Below, piece by piece: positions 22,516 to 32,097 of a stretch of 64,000 nucleotides of DNA (the stretch's first letter is position 1; each line of letters starts with the position of its first letter). The stretch is taken from positions 2,418,001 through 2,482,000 of the forward strand of contig JAMWFC010000082.1 of the NCBI GenBank assembly GCA_027475525.1, read 5' to 3'. The position numbers and the translations under genes are program-made. The notes below the pieces were generated by a model. The model did not search any database, was not told the origin of the DNA, and was given only the letters and a program-made list of their open reading frames with translations. Source of the stretch: Macrolepiota albuminosa. Lineage: Eukaryota; Basidiomycota; Agaricomycetes; Agaricales; Agaricaceae.

Positions 22516-23808
22516 ATGTTGAGAGCCTCCTTAGCGAGACCTCTCGTTGCTCGCCATTTCTCCTCAACGCTCTCAAGACATAGCATACCTCCAAAGCAAC
22601 CTGCCGAATCTCTGGAGTCGCATGAGTTAAATACCCCAGCAACATCATCGTCGCAGCCTCCGTCGCACGGACTCGAACAAAAACTACTAGACGATATACT
22701 AGAGAAAAAAGCTTCGCCCTTTCAGGATGACATAGATGCATTCAAACAACGCATTCGGGAATGGAGGGACCAAGCAATCGTGTCGTTCCGTAACCGAGCG
22801 GACGAATTCACTGCAAAGTCCAAAGTGACATTTTCTCAGCTCGGCTCTGAGCTCAACAGAGTTACGGGCTACGAAATCATAGATACTTTAAAACGCGAGG
22901 TTGTGGAACAAGGTATATATCGTTATTACTATTTTTCTACCACTCTTCGTCCACGGACCAAACTGAACTCACGACAGAGGCACGAATAAATGCTACGCGG
23001 CAGGCCGCGCGTCAAGCAAAACAGGCCTACGACGAAGCCGTGGCCCAGCGTTCAAACTCCCAACGCGAAGTCAACGACCTACTCCAGCGCAAATCACTTT
23101 GGACGGATACCGATGTCGGCCGGTTCACGACACTCGTACGGCAAGACCACCTCTACGAACAGGAGGAAGCACGTGCAAAAGAAGCCGTGCATGAAACGGA
23201 GAATGCTGTGGAACGCGAGTTCAGCGAGCTCATGCGTACTATTCTTGCTCGATACCACGAAGAGCAGGTTTGGTCCGACAAAATTCGCAGTGCTTCGACA
23301 TACGGGCAGCTTGCTGCACTCGGTCTTAACATGCTCGTGTTTGTTATGGCTATCATAATTGTGGAGCCGTGGAAGCGGCGGAGGCTTGCACAGACTTTCG
23401 AGAAGAAAGTTGAGCAACTCAGTTTGGAAAATGAAGCGAGGGTTAGCACAAGCATGGCCGAAATTGGGGCGCAGCTTGCGGATCAGGAACGACTTATACT
23501 CCATCTCAGAGATGTGACACAAAGTCTCCTGACTCCCCCTCCTCCCGTTGAAACTCCAATCAGGAACGACTTATACTCCATCTCAGAGATGTGACACAAA
23601 GTCTCCTGACTCCCCCTCCTCCCGTTGAAACTCCAATGCTGTTGAGGACAAACAGGACGTTGTGGTCGCCCATGATGACCGGACTGAAGAAGCCAAGGAT
23701 AAACAGATAGTTACTATACAATTGACACGAGGTAATCTTGAGTTGGCAGCGGTGGCTACTGGTGCATTTGTACTTGGAGTAGTTAGTTCTTTATTTTGCC
23801 TGCGGTAA
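22516..23808 (+). CDS. She9/Mdm33 family mitochondrial inner-membrane protein
   Basis: Organises mitochondrial inner-membrane structure and division in yeast. The ATG at 22516 starts a clear mitochondrial presequence (MLRASLARPLVARHFSSTLS). Exon 1 runs to 22912, the intron is 22913-22977, and exon 2 runs to the TAA at 23806-23808. Long coiled coils (DIDAFKQRIREWRDQAIVSF; ARQAKQAYDEAVAQRSNSQ) precede the family motif DLLQRKSLWTDTDVGRFTTL. Then comes a membrane span, LNMLVFVMAIIIVEPW, and a second near the C-terminus, AAVATGAFVLGVVSSLF. Two spans match Mdm33. A 77-bp duplication and one missing base at about 23636 separate the coiled coil from the last span. The stop lies only 66 bp from the stop of the converging minus-strand gene. 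Confidence 0.88.
23482..23635. repeat. Exact 77-bp direct duplication in the She9/Mdm33 gene
   Basis: 23482-23558 equals 23559-23635 (79 matching bases in all). It duplicates codons for QERLILHLRDVTQSLLTPPP and produces an early false stop. Confidence 0.95.
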
Positions 23809-23874
23809 TATAAAAGATAAGATCAAAAGTGGCGAAAATCGAGCACGTCCAAGCATTAACAAGATTAAATTAGA

Positions 23875-24614
23875 TCATATATTGAGACTTCTATATACAC
23901 GACAATGTACCCTTATACACAGTCCAAAAGGATGTTAAGATGGTTCTCCAAGAGCTATCGCAATACGCACCTGTCGTTGAGGATTTCGGGGACATTATCA
24001 ACCATTCGAGATGATTCCCAAGCATGGACGTTCCACTTGCTCCAACCCCAACCGTCTTTAATCTGAGATGTTCAAGAAGTCACAAGCCAACTGAAGACAA
24101 GGACCAAGCATACCTCAGGTTTCTTATGCGGTGCCAGAATCACCAACCACCTAGCCTTTGAGCTTAATTCCCAGAGAAGAGAAAAGAGTTCGGAAGAGCT
24201 CTCTACAAGGTGGAGGGCGAATGAGCAGACAATCATGTCTATAATAGGATAAGGTTCTGAAGACCCTTCAGGTGTGAGTTCGTGTTCGGATAGAGGTGGA
24301 AGAGCGCCTTCTGCGATGTCTTTGAAGGACAACGCCGAGCATGGTAGATGAACTCGGTCGTGATAAGCAACTGATGTGTACTGGGGCCTCGAACTTAAGC
24401 AACAGTGAGCTTCAAGGTTCAACATAGACTAACCGGATCCGCTGCTAGAACTCTAGGTAGTCCCAACTCGGGCCTGATGGCTGGCGGCGTGATATCAGGT
24501 TTCTTTTGAGGAAGTCGCGCTAAAGGCTGTTGATTGGTTGAGTGTCCAGTGCGAGAATCAAACAACTGCCGCCCAAGCTGCCACCATTCTTGGAAAGCGA
24601 TAGTTGCCTCTCCG
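23875..24614 (-). CDS. Methyltransferase-like conserved basidiomycete protein (5' end not resolved)
   Basis: Reads on the minus strand from an acceptor at 24614: GEATIAFQEWWQLGRQLF, DSRTGHSTNQQPLARLPQKK, RPELGLPRVLAAD. After an apparent one-base frame slip near 24427 it continues YTSVAYHDRVHLPCSALSF, DMIVCSFALHLVESSSELF and WLVILAPHKKPE. After an intron (24063-24113) comes IKDGWGWSKWNVHAWE and NDR, and after another (23912-23970) VHCRVYRSLNI and TGA at 23875-23877. The DMIVCSFALHL stretch looks like the post-I region of SAM-dependent methyltransferases. From memory this family is common in mushrooms and has no known role. Upstream exons should lie within 24615-25150, but I could not place them. 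Confidence 0.65.
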
Positions 24615-25184
24615 CTGCAAGTAAGCTTTACTTCGATAGTTGAGGCAAGAGTCGGGATGTGACCAACCTACCTATGCAGTTTCAATGAAGTCAAGACTAC
24701 ATATGGTAGATTTCGTACCGCAAGCCATGTCGAACATAATAACACTATTCTGCCTATTGAAATCAGCTGCTAGTTCCATTTCCCACCACCTATTGAACAG
24801 AAATGTTATGGACTCGCGTCAGGATCACTAGCCTTCAACTCAACTTGTTCAACCATTGGAATACGCATCTACGAATGCCCGGAAAGTGTGGGTTGCGATA
24901 ACTTGATCCAACTTTAGTATAATACTATATGGAGAGTGGGGCCACGGGATAAGTCAAAGACAAGGAATCCGATGATTACTCGTCACTGGCCTCAGAAACA
25001 CCTTGCTGATAGTTATGGCGCATGGAATGCGAAAGATTTCCTGCAACAGCAACACGATCACCTCGAGACATTGCGCAACTGCGTGAACGCTCAAAAAAAG
25101 CAAGACGTGACAGTCAAAAATAAGTTGAATCACACTTCTCGATGTCGAATCATGATATAATTTGAACTTGCTTGCTTACTTACC
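24615..25184. other. Unresolved interval between divergent genes
   Basis: Probably holds the 5' exons of the minus-strand methyltransferase-like gene and the promoter of the HIT gene. A plus-strand frame with PQKHLADSYGAWNAKDFLQQ is open for 74 codons, but I cannot assign it. Confidence 0.4.
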
Positions 25185-25916
25185 ATGACCTCTTTTATCA
25201 TCAAAGACCACCTAGACCGCCCTCAAGCACATTCATGGACTCAGAAGACGGACTCAATTTGCACTTTTTGCCGCATAATAAATAATGAACTACCTGCCTA
25301 TAAAGTATATGAAGACGATGAGATAATTGCCATCCTAGGTGCGTACGGTGATGGTGGCAATGTGTTGTACCCCCATAATCCACAATGAAACGTAGATATC
25401 TTACCCCTCCGAAGGGGACATGCCCTTGTCATACCCAAGATACACTGTGCTAGAATATCCGAGCTACCAGCCGACTATGCGGCTGCGGCAGGTAAAGTGG
25501 TGTCAAAAGTCGCCCGAGCGTTGACTAAAGGTACGGTTCACCTGCGCCGTCCCCTGAATAATTCACCGATATTATTTTTACTATTTATTGTAACCAGCTC
25601 TAAATAACACTGCTTTAAATGTCGTATGCAATCAGGAATACGCACAAGTAGTACCTCATGTCAGTTTTCCTGCATGCTCCCTAATACTTGTGCGTATGAA
25701 AAATATATTGATATGCAGGTTCACTATCACATTATACCCGCCCCGACGTTTGGGACTTCATCAGAACCAACCAGATCTTTGAAGGAGCCCTCATCGAACA
25801 AGCCTACGATGAAAGAAATGCATCGTCTGGAATTTGAATCCCGACGGGAACTAGATGAAGATGAAGCTAGTGTTTTGGCGAAAGAGATACGAGCGAAGAT
25901 ACGAGCTCACTTGTAA
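25185..25916 (+). CDS. HIT-family nucleotide hydrolase/transferase
   Basis: Histidine-triad protein, likely hydrolysing nucleoside phosphoramidates or dinucleoside polyphosphates (Hnt1-like). Exons 25185-25338, 25396-25530, 25598-25659, 25719-25916. The core shows CTFCRIINNELPAYKVYEDD, then after the first intron PLRRGHALVIPKIH, then ALNNTALNVVCNQEYAQVVP. The catalytic triad HVHYHIIP is split by the third intron, before VHYH. A C-terminal charged extension (RRELDEDEASVLAKEIRAKI) follows, as in fungal members. The start ATG at 25185 is the first in frame, and TAA is at 25914-25916. A 77-bp duplication begins inside the last codons but lies mostly beyond the stop. Confidence 0.92.
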
Positions 25917-26030
25917 ATTAAGTATCATGATTGAGTCGCAAGACCGACCAACGGGCGAAAGAGATACGAGCGAAGATACGAGCTCACTTGTAAATTAAGT
26001 ATCATGATTGAGTCGCAAGACCGACCAACG
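25877..26030. repeat. Exact 77-bp direct duplication at the 3' end of the HIT gene
   Basis: 25877-25953 equals 25954-26030; it repeats the last coding bases, stop and start of the 3' UTR. Confidence 0.95.
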
Positions 26031-26120
26031 ACTCTCACCAGAAGAGTAGAAGCCACCGGCTCATTTGTTTCATCTCGTTAGCCAAAGACGGATGCGATAT
26101 TTTGCCTAATGTTGTCTGTT

Positions 26121-26143
26121 ATTCCCGCTACTTTAGTAGTCGG
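26121..26143. repeat. Hairpin motif CCGCTACTTTAGTAGTCGG
   Basis: Near-perfect inverted repeat with TTTA loop upstream of the histone-fold gene. A related copy with TG in place of CG occurs at 55486-55508 in the repeat region. Confidence 0.6.
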
Positions 26144-26172
26144 TTTTGGTGGTGGCGAATTTTGACAATTGA

Positions 26173-26381
26173 TCACGTGAACTAGTCACATGTACCCACA
26201 GAACACTGCAGGTTTCTACAACATGCTCACGTCCCCCAAAGCGGCCGCGTCACTGAAATGCATCAAATGATTTCAGGATTACATTAGGTCAAGTAGCGGG
26301 TTCTGCGCCCAAGGGCGCCCGTTTGTGTTTATTGTGCCCAGACCGTATATAAATGTGTGTTCCCTGAACTCTGTCACGTGA
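26173..26381 (+). promoter_or_regulatory. Promoter of the histone-fold gene: two TCACGTGA sites and a TATA box
   Basis: TCACGTGA stands at 26173-26180 and 26374-26381. A TATATAAAT element (26346-26354) lies about 90 bp before the start codon. TCACGTGA is the palindromic E-box bound by Cbf1-type bHLH proteins in yeasts; binding here is inference. Confidence 0.5.
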
Positions 26382-26444
26382 GATGGCTGACACGACCGGT
26401 CACGTCACGTATCACCCCTTTCTGTTGACGCTCGTGAACTAGTG

Positions 26445-27185
26445 ATGGAGATGCACAACGTTGAGTCTGAAGAAACGCAAGAGCACGACACTGTGGCTCA
26501 GGAGGGAGTTCAAGATGTACAGCCAGGGAAGAGGAAAAGGGTACCTAAAGAACCTGTCGCATTGGTACGAGAGGCTGGCAAATCACTGTTGCCGTTTTCC
26601 AGGGTGCAGAAAATCATCAAAGCGGACAAGGTCGATTGACAAGTCGTGTATGTTAGTCAAGTGGCTCATGTCCATGCAGGAAATTCCCATTGTGGCAAAA
26701 GACGCGACGTTTTTGATCTCTCTTGCAACGGAAGAATTCATCAGACGCCTTACCGAGGCTGGAAAGATGGTTGCGGAACGAGAAAAAAGAGCTACCGTCC
26801 AACACAAAGATATTGGTGTGTCCTCATTGCCTACTCGCAAGTAGCGACTGATAAAACGGGCTTCCCCCAGCGACGGTTGTACGCAGAGCAGATGAGTTTC
26901 TGTTCCTCGAGGGTGAGCCATAACACTGCTTCTCCATTCTGTCACTTACCAGTGTGCACTGCGGCAGAAATCATACCGTGGGTCTCAGCAGATCCACCAG
27001 CGAAGCGCAAGCCACGAAACATAGGAACTGCTAGTGACAGGGAACAGCAATTGATACACCAATTCGTAGTCAATTCAAGTCGCGCTGATGACAAGGAAGT
27101 TTCTGAACAGACGGACATTGTAGTGAATGAGGATGGTACGATGGGTATACAAGGTGTAGACTCAGACCTAGATGATTTCGAATGA
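26445..27185 (+). CDS. Histone-fold protein, Dpb3/CHRAC type
   Basis: Likely small subunit of DNA polymerase epsilon (Dpb3-like) and/or an ISWI chromatin-accessibility complex. Exons 26445-26630, 26680-26815, 26871-26912, 26968-27185. The CBF/NF-Y-type histone fold is clear: SLLPFSRVQKIIKADKE in helix 1, VAKDATFLISLATEEFIRRL in the long helix 2, and REKRATVQHKDIATVVRRAD, then FLFLEEIIPWV. All junctions keep phase. Flanks are acidic (VESEETQEHDTVAQEG; GVDSDLDDFE), as common in this family. ATG at 26445; TGA at 27183-27185. NF-YC-like or Dls1-like identity cannot be excluded. Confidence 0.85.
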
Positions 27186-27254
27186 ATTCGTTCGCGCAAA
27201 AGTCTTTGATTCGAATAACGAGTTCAATTTGAGATTGATGACGCGACGCGCTTG

Positions 27255-27262
27255 TCACGTGA
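27255..27262. promoter_or_regulatory. TCACGTGA site upstream of DDB1
   Basis: Third copy of the same palindrome, 215 bp before the DDB1 start codon and just before a 77-bp duplication. Confidence 0.45.
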
Positions 27263-27279
27263 CTGTTGCGAGTTTCCGG

Positions 27280-27433
27280 TTCCCGGGCCGTGGATTCCCA
27301 TGAAGGTCTCAACGTTATTAGAGACAACGACTTGGTCATCGTTCGCCACGACCATCTTCCCGGGCCGTGGATTCCCATGAAGGTCTCAACGTTATTAGAG
27401 ACAACGACTTGGTCATCGTTCGCCACGACCATC
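27280..27433. repeat. Exact 77-bp direct duplication in the DDB1 promoter/leader
   Basis: 27280-27356 equals 27357-27433; no coding effect. Confidence 0.95.
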
Positions 27434-27476
27434 TGCAAACGCTTTCAATCGACAAAGCACGACTATCTGTGCTGAG

Positions 27477-30400
27477 ATGAAGATTGTTACCACATTTCAC
27501 CAGCCCTCATCTGTCTTGGCATCAGTCAAGTGTCAGCTTTGGTCCAGAGACCTTGAGCATTTGGTGGTGGCCAAGACCAGTAAACTCGATGTATATTCCT
27601 TACAACCCCATGGCCTACAGCACCAATGTAGCTTGGAGCTCAGAGGCATTGTAGCATCTCTGAAAAGTGTCCCAATTCCTGTGTGCCTTGATTAACTCCA
27701 GCTTCATAATTTATCCCTGACGGACTCTCTAGGGTTGCACACGGTCGAACCTTTTGCTTCTATTGAATCATCCTGATCCAGAGCTCATCTTTCTTGCCTA
27801 CTCAGAAAATCCATACGGAAGCCAACTCACGGCTACGAAACAAATTTCACTCTATGAGCGCACCCCACGACCAGCCGAATACTTTACCGATATCGTGGTT
27901 CATCCATCGGGGAAAGTGGCTGTAGTCAGTTGTTACGTTGGTAAACTTAGAATCATCAAATTGAAAGCGGGTAATTATGAAGAGGATTTTGATGTCGTGT
28001 GCGTTCTCAGTGCTTATGATTATCTCCCTTCACGATTGCTTATGAATGAAAAAGATTGCGCGAATTCAATCTCCTTGGTCTTGAATTTTTACCTCTCCAA
28101 GAAGACGAGTACGCGCTAGGCATTCTACATGTTGATTACCAGGAACGTGTACAACTTCTTGCACGCGATATCTCACTTGAGGAATTGGAACTATCGAGTA
28201 GCCCATCTACAGTCTTAACTCCCACAGTGATCTCAAACAAAGTTGTACCCTATCCCGATGAAACCACTCTCCACCTCTTCCCAGTCCAGCCGCAATCCGT
28301 CGAGGATAGTGACATCGATGAGGAAAATTTTCTGGGAGGATTGTTGATTATTGGTGGACGGAAGATAGTGATGTACGAGCTTGCGAGTTCACAGGGACAA
28401 GCCAAGCAAAGGTCGAAACGGAGAAGGTTGGAGAAGAGAAAGAAGAGCGCGGCCGATGTGGAGGAGGCACGAAATAAGGAGAAAGAAAGAGAGGGCAGAT
28501 CAAGGAAGGTTTGTGGAAGCATAGAATGGCCTTGGAGTGAAGTTACTGCGTACGTTCTTGGTATGCATCATCTTATCCTTATTCATATTATGTGTCTATC
28601 AGAGTTTGTACTATTGACCTGGTCCCACGTTTCATTATCGGCGACTTCTATGGCCGGCTTTCATTGCTGTCATTAGAGAGTGTAAAGGAGAAAGGGTTGA
28701 TTCTGATTGCTCTCGGAGAGGTGCCGTCCTTGACTTCTTTTCAGACAGTCGACTAACTATCCATTCTAACAGGCATCGCCGGCGAACTCCTTGACACATC
28801 TTACATCCCAGACAATCTATCTAGGTTCTCATCTTGGTGATTCGCAGCTATTGAAAATCTCGCCTACGCCTGTCTCATCTTTCTCCACTCCCACTCTTAC
28901 AATATCATCCGACATCAAGACAGTCACAGCGGCCAGGCTAAGCCACTCCTCATCCAGTAAAGGCAAGGCCAGAGCAATCGATGATGATGACTTGTCGGAT
29001 CCCACAAAAGGTGTTATTATTAATTCAAAAGGATCCTTCATCACTGTGCTTGACACCTTCAGAAACATTGCTCCTATCGTTGATGCTATCCTGGTAGATA
29101 TTGATGGTAGTGGAGAAGTAAGAACTATTTCAAATCGGAATCGCGATTCTTATTTTTTTTCTCTTTTCGTAGCGGCAGGTTGCAACATGTTCGGGAGGGG
29201 GGAACACAGGGAGTTTAAACATAATAAGGAATGGGGCTGACTTCCAAGAACTAGCCTTTGTACCAGGGTTGACGGACGTTGTGAGGGTGTGGGGTATTCG
29301 CGATGAGTTTGAAGACACGTAAGACGTCTGTGTATCTCTGGCCCCTCTCCACGTTCTCATTAATCTTTTAAGCCATGACAGCCAGATCTTAGTTTCAACT
29401 TTGGAGAAGACTCATCTTCTCCGAATTAACCATACAGGGAGCAGCACAACTTTGACTTATGTTAAAGAAACAGGTCTTACCCATAATTCCGGCCTGGAAA
29501 CTGATGTTCCTACCCTTGCATTCGGCAACGTTGCTCGTCGCGTAATCGGCAGTTCTGGAAAGCCTACATATCAAAACTCGCAATTCGTGATACAAGTCAC
29601 CAAGAAGGGGGCAATCATGTATAAATATGATACTTTTTCAAAATTATATGAGAAGATCACCAGTTCAGATTTCAATGGTTCAGAAGTAGTGGCGGCCGAT
29701 CTCAATGCTAGTCAAGTCTTTCTAGCGCTAAAAGGAGGAAGATTAGTGGCTTTGACAATTGAAGATAGATCGTTTAGAGTAGCAATGTACGCTCTAATAT
29801 TTTTTTTTCCCTCTGAAAACTCATTATACGGTATCTTGCAGAGAATATGGTGTGGGACAAAAAGCTCATCCCCTGGAGATAAGTGCGGTATCGTGTGCTC
29901 CCCTCGATCCTGCCAAACCATACACCAACCATGTAGTGGTGTCATACTGGGATACAAAAACAGTCGAGATTTTTACCATTGAGCCGCGGGGTTTGGTTTC
30001 TGACGTGAAGACGCCGCCGCTCCCGGCTTTCGCTAGCTCCGTGCTGCTCCACGACTTTTCTATGGACAAAGATAGTCATCGTTATTATTTACTCGCTGGG
30101 CTGTCGGATGGTACCGTTACCTATTTTGCCTGGAAGGATAAACAACTCAGCGACAGAAGGGTCGTTTCTTTTGGGCATGTTCCGGTGTCCCTCTCCGCTT
30201 GTCAGATTGACGGAAAGCGGTGTGTCCTCGCAGCAAGCAATAGAGCCACGGTCTTTTCATGGGAGAAGAAGCGGCTTCACAATTCGCCAATCATGTTAAA
30301 GGTAAAAACCTCCTTGTTTATCTTAGTGTCTAAGCTTAGTTACCTTTTAGGACATTGTCACTGCGTCCCCTTTGAATACGGCGACATTCCAGTCGTCTCT

Positions 30401-31964
30401 AGTCCTTGCCACGCCTACTGCGATTTTTATAGGCCAAGTTCGAGACCTTGATAAAATGCATATCCGACCTGTGGGTTCTCTCAATTGTTTCATGCACACT
30501 CTGATTACATATGATAAAGGTTCCGTTGGGACTGGACAATCCATTTAGACTCACTTATGAACCAAACCTCAAGGTCTTCGGAGTGGGTATTGTCAGTAAC
30601 AAACCCAACAGGGTAGGTGATGTCCGAGAGACCCAAAACTCATTCAGGCTTTTGAATGACACCACATTTGATGGTGGGTAAACAATATCTAGCTCTTGCC
30701 TTGATTGATAGGAACTCTAGTTCTTGCTAACTACAATTGCGAGATGAACCAACGACTCACGGCTGTTTCTACTTATACTCCTGAAATCAATGGAAAATTG
30801 ACTCCTGTATTTTGTGTTGGAGTTCATACGGATGGAGCCGAAATAGAGCCTACTGTAGGAAGGATTCTTGTTCTCTCTGCCGTCCCGGTCGGGGGACAGT
30901 CAAAGACTTCGAGTTTGCATTTATCGCTTCTTGCCGCGGCAGACGTTCAAGGATGTGTTTACGCCATATCCTTCATTAAGGATACAATCATTGCCACTGT
31001 TAATTCTTCGGTAAACACTGATTTCATATCACAATCATTTTGCTAAGTCGTTCCATAGGTGATGTCGTTCAAACTCGAGAGCTCGGACGATGTCCTGCGT
31101 CTGGAACGCCTAAACGACTGGAATCACAACTATCTGGTTACCAGTCTAGCAACGTACGACGATCGTATCATCATTGGAGACCAGCTTAACTCTGTTTCCT
31201 TACTCGAAGTAAACAAGGGGAAAATACAAAATCTCGCAAGAGATTATGGACCAATATGGCCTGTAGCTGTGGAGGCATTAGACAAGGATAGCATCATTGC
31301 CGCAAACGTGAATTATCACCTCTCTTATTTGCTGCAAACTTTGAACTCACCTAGCTCGATTCGAACCTCATGAAATTCAAATTGACGAGGTCGCTCGGCC
31401 GCCCGTCCTTGGAATGTGACGGTAACTATTATCTAGGTGACTTCGTCAACAAGTTTATACGTGGTGCTTTTCAGAGAATACTCTTCATCTTATTTCAAGC
31501 TGATCATATTTACAGGCTCATTGACTTCGGATTCCTCGAAGAATACGAATTTGAGAGCCACTCACGTCTTCTTTTCCTCATCAGGTCGCATCGGTGTCAT
31601 TGTTGAGGTCACCGATCCTTCATTAGCGTTGCACCTCACAGCTCTCCAGAGAAATCTTGCTAGCGTTATCCCAGGTGTGGGAGGAGAATTACACACCAGG
31701 TTGGGGTCACCAGAGTATTATGATATATATACATTTATCACACTTGCTAGGTTTCGAGCGCCGAAGAACAGGAAGGGCCACAGTGATGCAGACCCTACGG
31801 CTTTCGGTTTCATTGATGGCGACTTCGTGGAACAATTTCTATCACATCTGAGTACTCCCGACGTTGTCGAAAAGATCATGGCCGGGCAGAATGATCCTGA
31901 AAGATTGACGATTTCAACCGAGGAGGTACAAGCGGTTCTACTGAATCTTCAAAGTCTTCATTGA
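27477..31964 (+). CDS. DNA damage-binding protein 1 (DDB1) homologue, CUL4 adaptor
   Basis: Three-beta-propeller adaptor of the CUL4 ubiquitin ligase. The ATG at 27477 begins KIVTTFHQPSSVLASVKCQL, matching the family N-terminus. Later markers: LIFLAYSENPYGSQL, EFNLLGLEFLPLQEDEYALG, GGLLIIGGRKIVMYEL, FIIGDFYGRLSLL, LGSHLGDSQLLKIS, NHVVVSYWDTKTVEIFT, LLAGLSDGTVTYF, YDDRIIIGDQLNSVSLLEV, GNYYLGDFVNKFIRG then SLTSDSS, GRIGVIVEV, and AFGFIDGDFVEQFLSHL near the TGA at 31962-31964. About 12-14 short introns. A basic, charged insert (RSKRRRLEKRKKSAADVEEA) sits at 28416-28510 and may act as a nuclear signal. Around 31330-31390 no single frame joins the halves, so a small sequence error is likely. The length of about 1,150-1,200 residues fits DDB1 (CPSF160 is longer). 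Confidence 0.93.
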
Positions 31965-32097
31965 ATGATAATAATAACAACACGGTGGTATTGACGATGA
32001 CAATGTATGCAACACTAATTTGCGACTGACTGCGAAGAAGGTAAATAGAAATGAGTGAAGAGAAGTCTACCCGCCATGACAGAGCAGATCATAAGGT
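31965..32097. terminator. Shared 3' region of converging DDB1 and VNX1-type genes
   Basis: Stops at 31964 (+) and 32098 (-) face each other across 133 bp, so their 3' UTRs must be short or overlap. Confidence 0.5.
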
